DNA of 64,000 bases. Origin: Hyphomonadaceae bacterium. GTDB taxonomy: Bacteria > Pseudomonadota > Alphaproteobacteria > Caulobacterales > Aquidulcibacteraceae. The notes beneath the pieces are model-generated. The model saw only the letters and a list, made by a program, of their open reading frames with translations. It was not told where the DNA came from and searched no databases. A program made the translations under genes and the position numbers. Position 1 is the first letter of the stretch; every line of letters starts with the position of its first letter. Positions 7,220-15,530 of the stretch are shown here, piece after piece. The stretch is taken from assembly GCA_019753175.1 (NCBI GenBank), contig JAIELK010000012.1, forward strand, positions 1 to 64,000. The letters run 5' to 3'.

Positions 7220-8242
7220 CTACGCGCGGTTGCCAATCGCTTCGGCAACCCAAGCCTGAAAGGCCGCAACGGCGCCCTCGTGCTTGGGGGACAGGCGCCC
7301 AGTCTGGTAGACGCCGGCGTTCAAATTCTCCTGCACGCGCTCGACGATCCATTTATCTTCGGCGGTAACGTCATCCGACATGGCCAGCGTCTCTGGCGTA
7401 GGCTCAGCGCCGCCGGGCGTCAGATAGAAGTAATCCAACCTTGTCTGCGCTGGTCCGATCGGCGACATGCGCTCGATCATCACGCCGCTTTGATAGACGT
7501 TGACGCCGATGTTCGGCCACACCCAGGCCCAGACGCCGTCATAGACGCCCTGCTCGCGCGGCGGCGCTTCGTGCAACGCGACGCGCCCTTCGACCCAGAC
7601 GCGATACGCTTCGGAACGAATGTCGCGGTCGAGGCTCGGGTGCATGATCGGGACATGGTAGCCTTCAAGGTAATTCTCGACATAGGTCTTCCAATTGCAG
7701 TCGAGTACATGCATGCGCTCCAAGCCAACGCGTAGATTCGACCAGTCACGGTCGCCCAATCTGCGCTCCACCGGCGCCATGAGGTCCGCAAGCGCGGGCG
7801 CCTCTGCTTCGATGCACACAAACAAAAGACCTCGCCAGCATTCGACGCGCACGGGGAACAGCGCAAAGTCGCGCGGGTCGAAACCAGCAGCGGGGCCAAA
7901 GTCGCGCGCCTGCCGCAAACGCCCGTCGAGCGCGTAGCGCCAGCCGTGATAGCGACACGTCAATGCGCCGTCGCAAACCCCTGACCGTTCGCTGACCAAT
8001 GGTCCCGCGCGGTGCCGGCACACGTTGTGGAACGCGCGTAGACCACCCTTCTCGTCACGCACAACGATGATCGGATAACCCGCAAGCGTTTCCGCTCGCC
8101 ACGACCCAGTCTCGGCCAGCGCGCTCTCATGGGTGACGAACTGCCAGCTCTTGGCGAAGATCGCAGCGCGCTCCACCGGCCACCGCGACGGGTCTCGGTA
8201 CCAAAGTGCCGGTGCGGTCTCGGGGGCGCTCTGCAAGGTCAT
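7220..8242 (-). CDS. Rieske-type aromatic-ring/amine oxygenase, large subunit
   Basis: 340 residues. The N-terminal Rieske [2Fe-2S] domain shows the C-x-H...C-x2-H ligands (NVCRHRAGPLVSERSG... LTCRYHGWRYALDG, about residues 70-105). The C-terminal catalytic domain has the mononuclear iron facial triad region NWKTYVENYLEGYHVPIMHPSL (Asn/Glu and two His). Such alpha subunits hydroxylate or demethylate aromatic or quaternary amine compounds using electrons from a separate reductase, which is not encoded adjacently. Its ATG overlaps the stop of the upstream APC permease (ATGA), so the two are translationally coupled, hinting that the permease imports the oxygenase substrate. Confidence 0.92.
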   Translation of the reverse strand: MTLQSAPETAPALWYRDPSRWPVERAAIFAKSWQFVTHESALAETGSWRAETLAGYPIIVVRDEKGGLRAFHNVCRHRAGPLVSERSGVCDGALTCRYHGWRYALDGRLRQARDFGPAAGFDPRDFALFPVRVECWRGLLFVCIEAEAPALADLMAPVERRLGDRDWSNLRVGLERMHVLDCNWKTYVENYLEGYHVPIMHPSLDRDIRSEAYRVWVEGRVALHEAPPREQGVYDGVWAWVWPNIGVNVYQSGVMIERMSPIGPAQTRLDYFYLTPGGAEPTPETLAMSDDVTAEDKWIVERVQENLNAGVYQTGRLSPKHEGAVAAFQAWVAEAIGNRA

Positions 8243-9546
8243 GCGGGGACTTTCTGCGGTTGGCGCAGCACATAATAAAGCGGCGCGCCGAGGAGCAAGA
8301 GCGCCATGCCCCATCCGATGACCTCGGCGCCGGAGCCAACGATGGCAAAGAGGCAAATCACTCCCGCCAGCAGCGCCACCGCCGCCCAACCCTTGGCGGA
8401 CTTCCATGAGTGCCGCAGCTCCGCGGCGGCGCTCGCCAAGAGTGGCACGAGCACGGCCAGCGTCGACATCATCGAGAGGAAGGTGAAGGCGCCAATCAGG
8501 CCACGGCTGTAATTCATCGCCAACAAGAGCGAACCGAGCACGGACGAGATCAACAACGCCGCGTAAGGCGAACCGCCGGCATTGGTGCGCGAGAGGAAAC
8601 GCGGCGCCAAACGATCAATCGCGGCAGCCATCGGCAATTGTCCGGCCACAAAGATCACGCCGTTGAGCGCCCCCGCCGTCGCCGCCAGGGCGCCGGCCGC
8701 TACCAACAGGGGCCCCCACGCGCCAAACGCGCGCGCCGCGTCCGAGAACGGCGCTGTCGATTGCGCAAGCTCAGCCGCAGGCACCAGCAGCATCACCGCC
8801 GCGGTCGCCGCAATATACACGACCGTCACGAGAATTGTCCCGGAAACAACAGCGCGCGGAATAGTGCGCTGGGCGTCGGTCACATCGCTCGCCGGCAATG
8901 AACCGGCCTCCAAGCCTGAGAACGCCCACATGGTCAGCAGCGCTGTCGTCGCCAGCACCGCAAACACGGGCTCGCCACTCGGACTAAAGGCCGGGAGATT
9001 CTGCCGCTCGCCTGCAATGACGCCGAGTGCGATCACCGCCAGCAGAGGAATGAGCTTAAGGACCGTCATCGCCAGTTGCGCAAAGCCAGCTTCACGTACC
9101 CCCGCAACGCAAACGAGGGTCAACGTCCAGATCAGTGTGAGCGCCGCTAAGGCTTGCCAAAGTGTGCGGTCCGCCAGCGCCGGTATGAACACCGGAAGAT
9201 AGCCCACAAAGGCCAGCGCGATGGCGGGAATGGCGATCCAGTAGGACAGCCAGTGGCCCCATGCGATCAGGAAGGCGAAGAAATCTCCGAACGCGTCACG
9301 CGTATAGACGTAGGGCCCACCGCTGCGGCTAGTGCGCGAGGCAAGCCGACCGATCGTGAGCGCAAGCAGGATCGAACCCAGCCCGCTGATCAACCAGCCG
9401 CCGAAGCTCAGCGTTCCGTAAGGCGCAAGCACAGCAGGCAGCGTAAACACGCCCGAGCCGATCATCACGCCTACGGTGAGCGACCAGCAACCCCAGAAAC
9501 CCAGCGGCTTGCGCACCGTCTTTGCTTGGCTCCCGTTCTCGGACAT
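8239..9546 (-). CDS. APC-superfamily amino acid/amine permease
   Basis: A 435-residue integral membrane protein with about twelve transmembrane segments. It starts with the APC signature GFWGCWSLTVGVMIGSGVFTLP, where the unwound GSGxF loop in helix 1 binds substrate. RSGGPYVYTRDAFGDFFAFLIAWGHWLSYW is the conserved helix 2-3 region. The ATG at 9546 is preferred over one four codons earlier because GGGAGAGGGA precedes it. The reading frame overlaps the downstream Rieske oxygenase by four bases. Likely role: uptake of an amino acid- or amine-like compound for this cluster. Confidence 0.9.
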   Translation of the reverse strand: MSENGSQAKTVRKPLGFWGCWSLTVGVMIGSGVFTLPAVLAPYGTLSFGGWLISGLGSILLALTIGRLASRTSRSGGPYVYTRDAFGDFFAFLIAWGHWLSYWIAIPAIALAFVGYLPVFIPALADRTLWQALAALTLIWTLTLVCVAGVREAGFAQLAMTVLKLIPLLAVIALGVIAGERQNLPAFSPSGEPVFAVLATTALLTMWAFSGLEAGSLPASDVTDAQRTIPRAVVSGTILVTVVYIAATAAVMLLVPAAELAQSTAPFSDAARAFGAWGPLLVAAGALAATAGALNGVIFVAGQLPMAAAIDRLAPRFLSRTNAGGSPYAALLISSVLGSLLLAMNYSRGLIGAFTFLSMMSTLAVLVPLLASAAAELRHSWKSAKGWAAVALLAGVICLFAIVGSGAEVIGWGMALLLLGAPLYYVLRQPQKVPA

Positions 9547-9625
9547 TCCCTCTCCCATCGTCTGCTTACCGCTTGTGGGAGCGGAGAGCTAGCGGCGGCG
9601 CTCGCGCACCTCGCAAGCCTGGTAG

Positions 9626-10786
9626 TCACGATTGAGTAGCGCCCCAGACCTCGAGGTAGTTGCGCCGCTCCACTCGTCGCCGTGTTCTTAGCGTGAGCAG
9701 CGGGCTCAAGCCGACATCATCGAATAGGTCTTCGATCACTCCGCGCGCACTCTGTTCAGCCTGGGCGAACGCATCTTGGATCCGCTGCAGCATGAAGAAG
9801 CGATAAGGCATGACTGCGACCCTCAGCTCGTGACCACGCCAAGCGAAGTTTGCAAAACCAATGCTGCGGTCACCGGGACGTGGGCAACCATTGCTTCCGA
9901 CCTCGATGTCCGGGCGTTCGTCCAGCCAGCGATTCGCGAACGCCACCTGCGCCGCAAGATCAGGCAGGAAGTCTTGGGCCACGAACCGCAACAGCGCCAT
10001 CAGCGTCGGCGGCGACTCCGTGAAGACGCTAGCGTCCGCGGACACATACTCGCCGGCATTCAGATCGGGCGCGTTCATGCGCTCCACCCAGCGCCAAACG
10101 CGCGGCGCCTGCCGCTTCATCAGCTGCGCAGGATAGGGATCGCGCGCCAGATGCGCGAATAACGGCCCGATGAAGCCGTAGTCCGCCAGCGTCGGGCGCC
10201 CGCCGAGCAGATAGGGTGCGCCCGCGAGATGCGCTTCGAACAGAGCAAGGAACTCACCATAGCTCGCCTCGATGGCGGGTTGGGTTTGCGGCGTCACGCC
10301 GAACGCCGCCATCGCCTTGCGCATGCGAGCGCTGGCGACGCCGAAAACGGTGGCGTGCACATCGGCGTCCCCGGCTGGCGCCAGCGCGGCGCAGAAATCC
10401 GCGCGCAGGAACTCCAGATTCTCGGCGTCGAAGTTCCAGCGATAGTGCATCGCCGGACGAAGCAAACCCTCGCCGCCAAACAGGTCCAGGACGCCGGCAA
10501 TCACGCGCATGACGGGATTTTCGGGCGCTGCGCGCCACGGTCCCTGCCCTGCCGCCTCGAAGTGATCGATGATGTCGGCTGTGTCCTGCAGCACCACGCC
10601 CCCGGGCATTTCCACCACCGGCATGATGAAGCGCCCGATCTTCGGCGCGATCTCGGCGTGAAAGCGCGGATCTCCGACGCAGCGTTCCTCATAGGCGATC
10701 CGCGCCTTGCGAAGATAGGAACGCGCTTTGGCCGTGTAGAGCGATCCCGGCATGCCGAAAAGGATTGGTGCTTGGTCTTTGTGCAC
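9626..10786 (-). CDS. glutathione S-transferase-like protein with extended C-terminus
   Basis: 386 residues from a GTG at 10786 (GGAGG seven bases upstream). The N-terminal thioredoxin-fold GST domain begins ILFGMPGSLYTAKARSYLRKARIAYEE and carries the glutathione-binding VVEMPGGVVLQDTADIIDHF (cis-Pro and Asp). A helical GST C-domain follows (LLGGRPTLADYGFIGPLFAHL). Beyond about residue 270 there is an extra 100-residue region (FVAQDFLPDLAAQ... FFMLQRIQDAFAQA) found in some proteobacterial GST-like proteins and of unknown role. It starts 14 bp after the TetR gene, so the two are probably one transcript. Confidence 0.85.
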   Translation of the reverse strand: MHKDQAPILFGMPGSLYTAKARSYLRKARIAYEERCVGDPRFHAEIAPKIGRFIMPVVEMPGGVVLQDTADIIDHFEAAGQGPWRAAPENPVMRVIAGVLDLFGGEGLLRPAMHYRWNFDAENLEFLRADFCAALAPAGDADVHATVFGVASARMRKAMAAFGVTPQTQPAIEASYGEFLALFEAHLAGAPYLLGGRPTLADYGFIGPLFAHLARDPYPAQLMKRQAPRVWRWVERMNAPDLNAGEYVSADASVFTESPPTLMALLRFVAQDFLPDLAAQVAFANRWLDERPDIEVGSNGCPRPGDRSIGFANFAWRGHELRVAVMPYRFFMLQRIQDAFAQAEQSARGVIEDLFDDVGLSPLLTLRTRRRVERRNYLEVWGATQS

Positions 10787-10800
10787 TTGCGGGCCTCCGG

Positions 10801-11415
10801 CTAATCGACCAAGGCGGCAACGATCCGCTTCACGACCCGCAGCCCTGCCTTTGGCGACAGCCGCTGTTCCTGCCGCAACCGCCGCCACGCTTCGAAGCTG
10901 AGCGCGACTTCGAGAGCTTCCTTTGTGTCGACATCGTCTTTTGAGCTTCTTGGCAGCACAAACAGCAACATTTCGCGGAGAATCTGCGTGAACTGTCCAT
11001 GCGCGGCGCGCAAGAACTGCGAGCGGTGACGATGTGCCTCTGCGGCACTCTTGTATGGCAAGATCTCTTCGTAGAAGCGCACCCGCCGCTCAATCAGACG
11101 GTCCAGCCGCTCCCGCCAGCTGGTTCCCTCGATCGGCTCGCGAACAATGTGTTCGACGCGCTTCAAGATCGCCGCGTGCATTTCGCCGTAGAGGCTGTCC
11201 ATATCGCGAAATAAACGGAACACCGTACGCCGCCCCACACCGGCGCGCTCCGCCACGGCGCCCGCGCTCGGCTCCAAATCCCCCTCCGATGCGAGTTGCA
11301 GCATAGCTGACACGATCGCGGCTCGCGATGCGTCCGAACGTAACGTGCGGCCGTCTCTGGCGGTGCGGGCCGGCCGCATTGGCTGCTCGGCGACAGTCTT
11401 GGCTCGCTTGGTCAC
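10801..11415 (-). CDS. TetR family regulator of the adjacent catabolic cluster
   Basis: 204 residues. An Ala/Arg-rich leader of about 25 residues is followed by a TetR DNA-binding domain: SRAAIVSAMLQLASEGDLEPSAGAVAERAGVGRRTVFRLFRDMDSLY. The C-terminal ligand domain is divergent. It is divergently oriented to the DsbA-fold gene with an 81-bp gap that contains a 9-bp inverted repeat with 7-bp spacer at 11454-11478, a good candidate for its operator. It leads the minus-strand operon with the GST-like gene and possibly the permease, oxygenase and amidohydrolase. Confidence 0.9.
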   Translation of the reverse strand: MTKRAKTVAEQPMRPARTARDGRTLRSDASRAAIVSAMLQLASEGDLEPSAGAVAERAGVGRRTVFRLFRDMDSLYGEMHAAILKRVEHIVREPIEGTSWRERLDRLIERRVRFYEEILPYKSAAEAHRHRSQFLRAAHGQFTQILREMLLFVLPRSSKDDVDTKEALEVALSFEAWRRLRQEQRLSPKAGLRVVKRIVAALVD

Positions 11416-11453
11416 ATGGCGTCCAGATTTTTGGCCTTGCTCGCGCCGCCGAT

Positions 11454-11478
11454 GTTATGGCACTCATAATGCCATAAC
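11454..11478. promoter_or_regulatory. palindromic operator in the divergent tetR/DsbA-fold promoter
   Basis: GTTATGGCA at 11454-11462 and its exact complement TGCCATAAC at 11470-11478 are separated by seven bases. The dyad is centred between the two divergent genes and includes CATAAT (11465-11470), which resembles a -10 element for the plus-strand operon. Size and position fit a TetR dimer site that controls both directions. Confidence 0.7.
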
Positions 11479-11495
11479 CGGCGTAGGAGGCAAGC

Positions 11496-12785
11496 TTGCG
11501 CAAGCTGTTGGCGCGGTTGGGTGGCCGCGCGCTCACGAGTCGCACGCTACGCGCTGTGAGTCGCGCCCGCGCCGCCTTGCGTCGTCGGCTTACCGGGCGC
11601 CGCCCACGCATCGATGTGTTTTACGATGCTGCCGATCCTTATTCCCATCTGCTGATGAACGTGATGCCGCGTTTGATGGCGGCTTACGACGTTGACTGGC
11701 GGCTACACTGCGTATCGCCACCGGACGTCAGCGCTGCACCGCAGGCCCAGCGCCTCAGTACGTATGCGCGCCGCGACGCGATCCTGCTCGCCGGCGCGCA
11801 TAGCATCGCGTTTCCCGATACGCCTCACGAGATTGCGCCAAATGCGGCGCCGACGGGCGCGCTGCGGCTTGCCGCAATCGACGATCCGAAGGCCTTCGTC
11901 TCCGCCGCACTCGAGCTCGGTGACAGGCTTTGGCGCGGCAGCGACAGCAGCGTTGCGACTCCCCAGCAGACCGCAGAGGCGTTCACGGTAGGCGACGCCT
12001 TGCGCAAGAGGCTCGGCCACTATCTCGGCGCGACATTGCACTTCGAAGGTGAGTGGTATTGGGGTTTGGATCGGTTGCCCTACCTGGAAGAGCGGCTTGC
12101 CTTCACGCGCGCCGGCGCGCCGGCAATCGTGAACTGGATCGCAGAAGATGTGGTGGACGAAACCAAGACAGGCGGCGAGATCGATTTTTTCTTGTCGTTT
12201 CGCAGTCCCTACACCTATTTGGCCGCTGAGCGTATCGCAGGGCTGGCGCGGCGCCGGGGGGCCAGACTCAAGCTGCGGCCTGTGCTGCCAATGGTGATGC
12301 GCGGACTGCCAGTGCCGGCAGCTAAACGCTACTACATCATCCGCGACACCAAGCGAGAAGCCGAGCGCTGGAATTTGCCGTTCGGCGACGTGTGCGACCC
12401 AGTCGGCCGCGGCGTCGAGCGAGGCTTGGCCGTCTTGCATCACACCCTGGGAACGGGCGCGGACGATGCCTTTGTGCAGTCCTTCTTGCGCGGGGTGTTC
12501 TCGGAAGGTGTGGACGCCGCGACCGACGCGGGCCTGATGCGAATTGCACAGCGCGCAGGCGTCTCCCACGCAGCCGTCAACGACGCTCTCAAGGATGACA
12601 CTTGGCGGGCACGCGCCGAAGCGAACCGTGCGGAACTCTTTGATCTCGGACTTTGGGGCGTGCCGTCGTTTCGCGTCGCCGACAAGCCCGCGCATTGGGG
12701 CCAGGACCGGTTATGGGCCGTCGAACAGGATCTGCTAGCGCAAGCAAAGAACACAACACCCGCGCTGATGAGGGAACCGTCATGA
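11496..12785 (+). CDS. double DsbA/HCCA-isomerase-fold (thioredoxin-like) protein
   Basis: 429 residues from a TTG start with AGGAGG five bases upstream. Two thioredoxin-fold modules are visible. Module 1 (about 38-200) begins RIDVFYDAADPYSHLLMNVMP. Module 2 (about 222-425) begins GEIDFFLSFRSPYTYLAAERIAG and ends LGLWGVPSFRVADKPAHWGQDRLW, the cis-Pro GVPSF and terminal pattern of 2-hydroxychromene-2-carboxylate isomerase/DsbA-like GST-kappa proteins. Neither module has a CxxC, so a disulfide role is unlikely; glutathione-dependent isomerase or transferase chemistry is more probable. The stop overlaps the ATG of the next gene. Tandem fusion of two such modules is uncommon. Confidence 0.85.
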   Translation: MRKLLARLGGRALTSRTLRAVSRARAALRRRLTGRRPRIDVFYDAADPYSHLLMNVMPRLMAAYDVDWRLHCVSPPDVSAAPQAQRLSTYARRDAILLAGAHSIAFPDTPHEIAPNAAPTGALRLAAIDDPKAFVSAALELGDRLWRGSDSSVATPQQTAEAFTVGDALRKRLGHYLGATLHFEGEWYWGLDRLPYLEERLAFTRAGAPAIVNWIAEDVVDETKTGGEIDFFLSFRSPYTYLAAERIAGLARRRGARLKLRPVLPMVMRGLPVPAAKRYYIIRDTKREAERWNLPFGDVCDPVGRGVERGLAVLHHTLGTGADDAFVQSFLRGVFSEGVDAATDAGLMRIAQRAGVSHAAVNDALKDDTWRARAEANRAELFDLGLWGVPSFRVADKPAHWGQDRLWAVEQDLLAQAKNTTPALMREPS

Positions 12786-13861
12786 AAAAGTGGATCGGCG
12801 GCGTTCTTGCGCTCGCCGTGATCGCAGGCGGGACGGCGCTCTACATGCAGCGCGGCGCCATCGCGTTCGCGGTTTTCGAACGCGGTGCGGTGCAGGTGTT
12901 GGCGACGCCGACGATCGACGCGCTTGGTGATGGATTGCACGCGGGCTTCTGCGGCACTGGCTCGCCCTTGGCGGATCGCCGCCGCGCCGGACCGTGTCTG
13001 GCGATTGTCGCGGGCGAACGCTTGTTCGTGTTCGACGCAGGCGAAGGCGCCGCGGAATCGCTGGCGCTGATGGGACTGCCGGCGGCGCGGATCGAAGCCG
13101 TGTTCCTCACTCACTTTCATTCCGATCACATCGACGGGCTTGCGGCGCTGGCGTTGCAGCGCTGGGCGTCCAGCTCCGCCGACGCACCGCTCGGGCTCCA
13201 CGGCGCTCCCGGCGCCGAGCGCATCGCCAATGGCTTGAACGAAGCATATGCGATCGACAGCACGTATCGCGTGGCGCATCACGGGACGGATATCGTCCCA
13301 CCCGGCGGTTTCGGATTGACCGCTCACCCTTTCGCCATGCCGCCGCCAGATGAAAGCACTGTCGTCTACGATCAAGACGGCGTGCGCGTACTTGCCTTCG
13401 CGGTGGATCATTCGCCGGTCGACAGCGCCGTCGGCTATCGCATCGAGTATGAGGGCCGGAGCGTGGTCATAAGCGGTGACACTAAGCGTTGCGCGTGCGT
13501 CGTTCGCGCGGCGGCCAACGCCGACCTGCTCGTGCACGAGGCGCTGTCGCAGCCGTTGACGCGTGTCTTGGGCAGCGCAGCGCAGCGAAACAATCAGCCG
13601 AACGTCGCGCGCATCTTCCAGGACATAGAGAATTATCACACGACGCCCCGAGAAGCCGCAGAGGTCGCGGCGAGCGCGAACGTGCGCGCGCTGGCGCTAA
13701 CGCACATCGTGCCGCCAATGCCCATTGCTTTCCTCGAGGGCGTCTTCGTCGGCGACGCGCGTGACGCTTTCGAGGGCCCGCTTTGGGTGATGCGCGACGG
13801 CGACATCGTGACCATCGCACCCGACGGCGACATCACCCGCCGCAACACCATACGCTTCTAG
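12782..13861 (+). CDS. metallo-beta-lactamase-fold hydrolase, membrane-anchored
   Basis: 359 residues. The N-terminus MKKWIGGVLALAVIAGGTALYM is a signal peptide or anchor. The metal site LTHFHSDHIDGL (H111-x-H-x-D-H) is followed by GDTKRCACVVRAAANADLLVHEAL (bridging Asp) and LTHIVPP (last His). This order matches the tRNase Z/arylsulfatase-like branch of the MBL superfamily, which cleaves phosphodiesters, sulfate esters or lactones. Export argues against tRNA processing and, with a sulfatase just downstream, for ester hydrolysis outside the cytoplasm. It is coupled to the DsbA-fold gene by an ATGA overlap. Confidence 0.88.
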   Translation: MKKWIGGVLALAVIAGGTALYMQRGAIAFAVFERGAVQVLATPTIDALGDGLHAGFCGTGSPLADRRRAGPCLAIVAGERLFVFDAGEGAAESLALMGLPAARIEAVFLTHFHSDHIDGLAALALQRWASSSADAPLGLHGAPGAERIANGLNEAYAIDSTYRVAHHGTDIVPPGGFGLTAHPFAMPPPDESTVVYDQDGVRVLAFAVDHSPVDSAVGYRIEYEGRSVVISGDTKRCACVVRAAANADLLVHEALSQPLTRVLGSAAQRNNQPNVARIFQDIENYHTTPREAAEVAASANVRALALTHIVPPMPIAFLEGVFVGDARDAFEGPLWVMRDGDIVTIAPDGDITRRNTIRF

Positions 13862-13871
13862 GAGACACCAC

Positions 13872-15509
13872 TTGAAGAAGCTTCTGATTGTCCTTGGCGT
13901 TGTCGTGCTGCTCGGCGCGGTAGGCTATGTCGCTTTCCAACAGTACAAAATCTACATCCCGGGGCTCCTGTCGCGGTTGCGCGATCCGATCGCAGAATAC
14001 GCGCCGGTCGCTTGGCAAACCGGCCCCGTCGAGGCGGAATTGAGCGCCGACGCGCGCCCGCCCAACATCATCGTCATCGTGGCGGACGATCTGGGCTACA
14101 ACGACATCAGCTTCTTCGGCGGCGGTCTGGTGCAAACGCCGAACATCGACGCGCTGGCGCAGCAAGGCGCACACGCCGCCGTGGGCTACGCCGCCAACGC
14201 CACCTGCTCGCCTTCGCGCGCGGCGATCATGACGGGCCGCTATCCGACCCGCTTTGGTTTCGAATTCACCGCCGTGCCGCCGGTATTTGCGCGCAATCTC
14301 GCGAATAGCAGCGGCGACGGCGGGCCGCCTGTGATCTTCCATGGCGATCGGGTGGAGGGTCTGCTGCCCTATCCGCAGATGGGTCTGCCGCCGAGCGAAG
14401 TGACGATGGCGGAGATGCTGCGCGAGCGTGGCTATCACACCGTGCATATCGGCAAATGGCATCTGGGCGAAGCCGACGGCTTGCGGCCAGAAGATCAGGG
14501 TTTTGCCGAAAGCCTCGGCATGACCGCCGGCGGCGGACTCTATCTGCCCATCGGCGACGACAACGCCGTCGAAGCGCGGCTGCCATGGGATCCGATCGAT
14601 CGCTTTCTCTGGGCGAACCTGCCCTATGCGGTTCAATTCAACGGCGGCCAGCGTTTCGCGCCGAACGAATACATGACCGATTACATGACCGATAACGCGG
14701 TCGCGGCGATTAACGCGAACCGCAACCGCCCGTTCTTTTTGTATCTGGCCTACACGGCGCCGCACACACCGTTCCAAGCGACCCGCGAAGATTACGATGC
14801 CATCGCCGGCATCGAGGATCATACGACGCGGGTTTACGCCGCGATGATCCGCGCACTGGACCGCGGCGTCGGCGACGTGATGCGCGCGCTGCGCGACAAT
14901 GGGCTCGACCGGAACACGCTGGTGATTTTCACCAGCGACAACGGCGGCGCCTGGTACGCTGGCATTCCCGGCCTCAACGCGCCGTTCCGTGGCTGGAAAG
15001 CGACCTTCTTTGAAGGCGGCCTGCGCGTGCCGTTTTTCGTCCACTGGCCAGCACAGATCGCAGCGGGCACGCGGATCGGTGGGCCGGCGCACCACATGGA
15101 CATTTATCATACGGCGGCCGCCGCCTCGGGCGCGGCCAGTCAAGAGCGCGGTGACGGCGTCGATCTCCTGCCCTTCCTGCGCGGCCAGGCGAGCGCTGAG
15201 TCGGAGCGGACGCTGTTCTGGCGCTCTGGCGGCTATCGCGTGGTCCGTCGCGGCGACTGGAAGCTGCAGCTTTCGGCGCGGCCGGAGCGTGTGTGGCTCT
15301 TCAATCTCGCTGACGATCCGACCGAGCAGAATGACCTCTCGGAGGAACAACCCGACCGCGTCGTGGCGCTCCGGGCTCTTATCGAGGACTACGAGCGAGA
15401 GCTGCCGGCGCCGCTTTGGCCTGCGCTCATCGAAGGTCCGATCCGCATCGACCCCCCGCTCAATACGCCGTGGCGCGAGGACCAAGAATACATCTATTGG
15501 TCCAATTGA
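13872..15509 (+). CDS. arylsulfatase-type sulfatase, membrane-anchored
   Basis: 545 residues from a TTG start (AGGAGACA upstream), 10 bp after the hydrolase gene. A single N-terminal hydrophobic helix (residues 3-22) anchors or exports it. The sulfatase domain starts PPNIIVIVADDLGYNDIS (metal Asp-Asp). The active-site motif CSPSRAAIMTGRYPTRFG carries Cys112, to be converted to formylglycine, with the C-x-P-S-R consensus and GRYPTR. HIGKWHLG and FTSDNGG (substrate and metal ligands) are also present. The organism therefore needs a formylglycine-generating or anaerobic maturase, none of which is in this window. Likely substrate: a sulfate ester, unidentified. Confidence 0.95.
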   Translation: MKKLLIVLGVVVLLGAVGYVAFQQYKIYIPGLLSRLRDPIAEYAPVAWQTGPVEAELSADARPPNIIVIVADDLGYNDISFFGGGLVQTPNIDALAQQGAHAAVGYAANATCSPSRAAIMTGRYPTRFGFEFTAVPPVFARNLANSSGDGGPPVIFHGDRVEGLLPYPQMGLPPSEVTMAEMLRERGYHTVHIGKWHLGEADGLRPEDQGFAESLGMTAGGGLYLPIGDDNAVEARLPWDPIDRFLWANLPYAVQFNGGQRFAPNEYMTDYMTDNAVAAINANRNRPFFLYLAYTAPHTPFQATREDYDAIAGIEDHTTRVYAAMIRALDRGVGDVMRALRDNGLDRNTLVIFTSDNGGAWYAGIPGLNAPFRGWKATFFEGGLRVPFFVHWPAQIAAGTRIGGPAHHMDIYHTAAAASGAASQERGDGVDLLPFLRGQASAESERTLFWRSGGYRVVRRGDWKLQLSARPERVWLFNLADDPTEQNDLSEEQPDRVVALRALIEDYERELPAPLWPALIEGPIRIDPPLNTPWREDQEYIYWSN

Positions 15510-15530
15510 AACGAGCGTTGGACGCTCGGC

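Noticed and set aside
13833-15485. A 550-codon open frame on the minus strand opposite the sulfatase gene
   Set aside because: It is antisense to a gene with complete catalytic motifs, its translation is His/Arg-rich without recognisable motifs, and long antisense frames are expected at this GC content. The same applies to long frames opposite the MBL, hydroxylase, DUF3857 and ABC genes.
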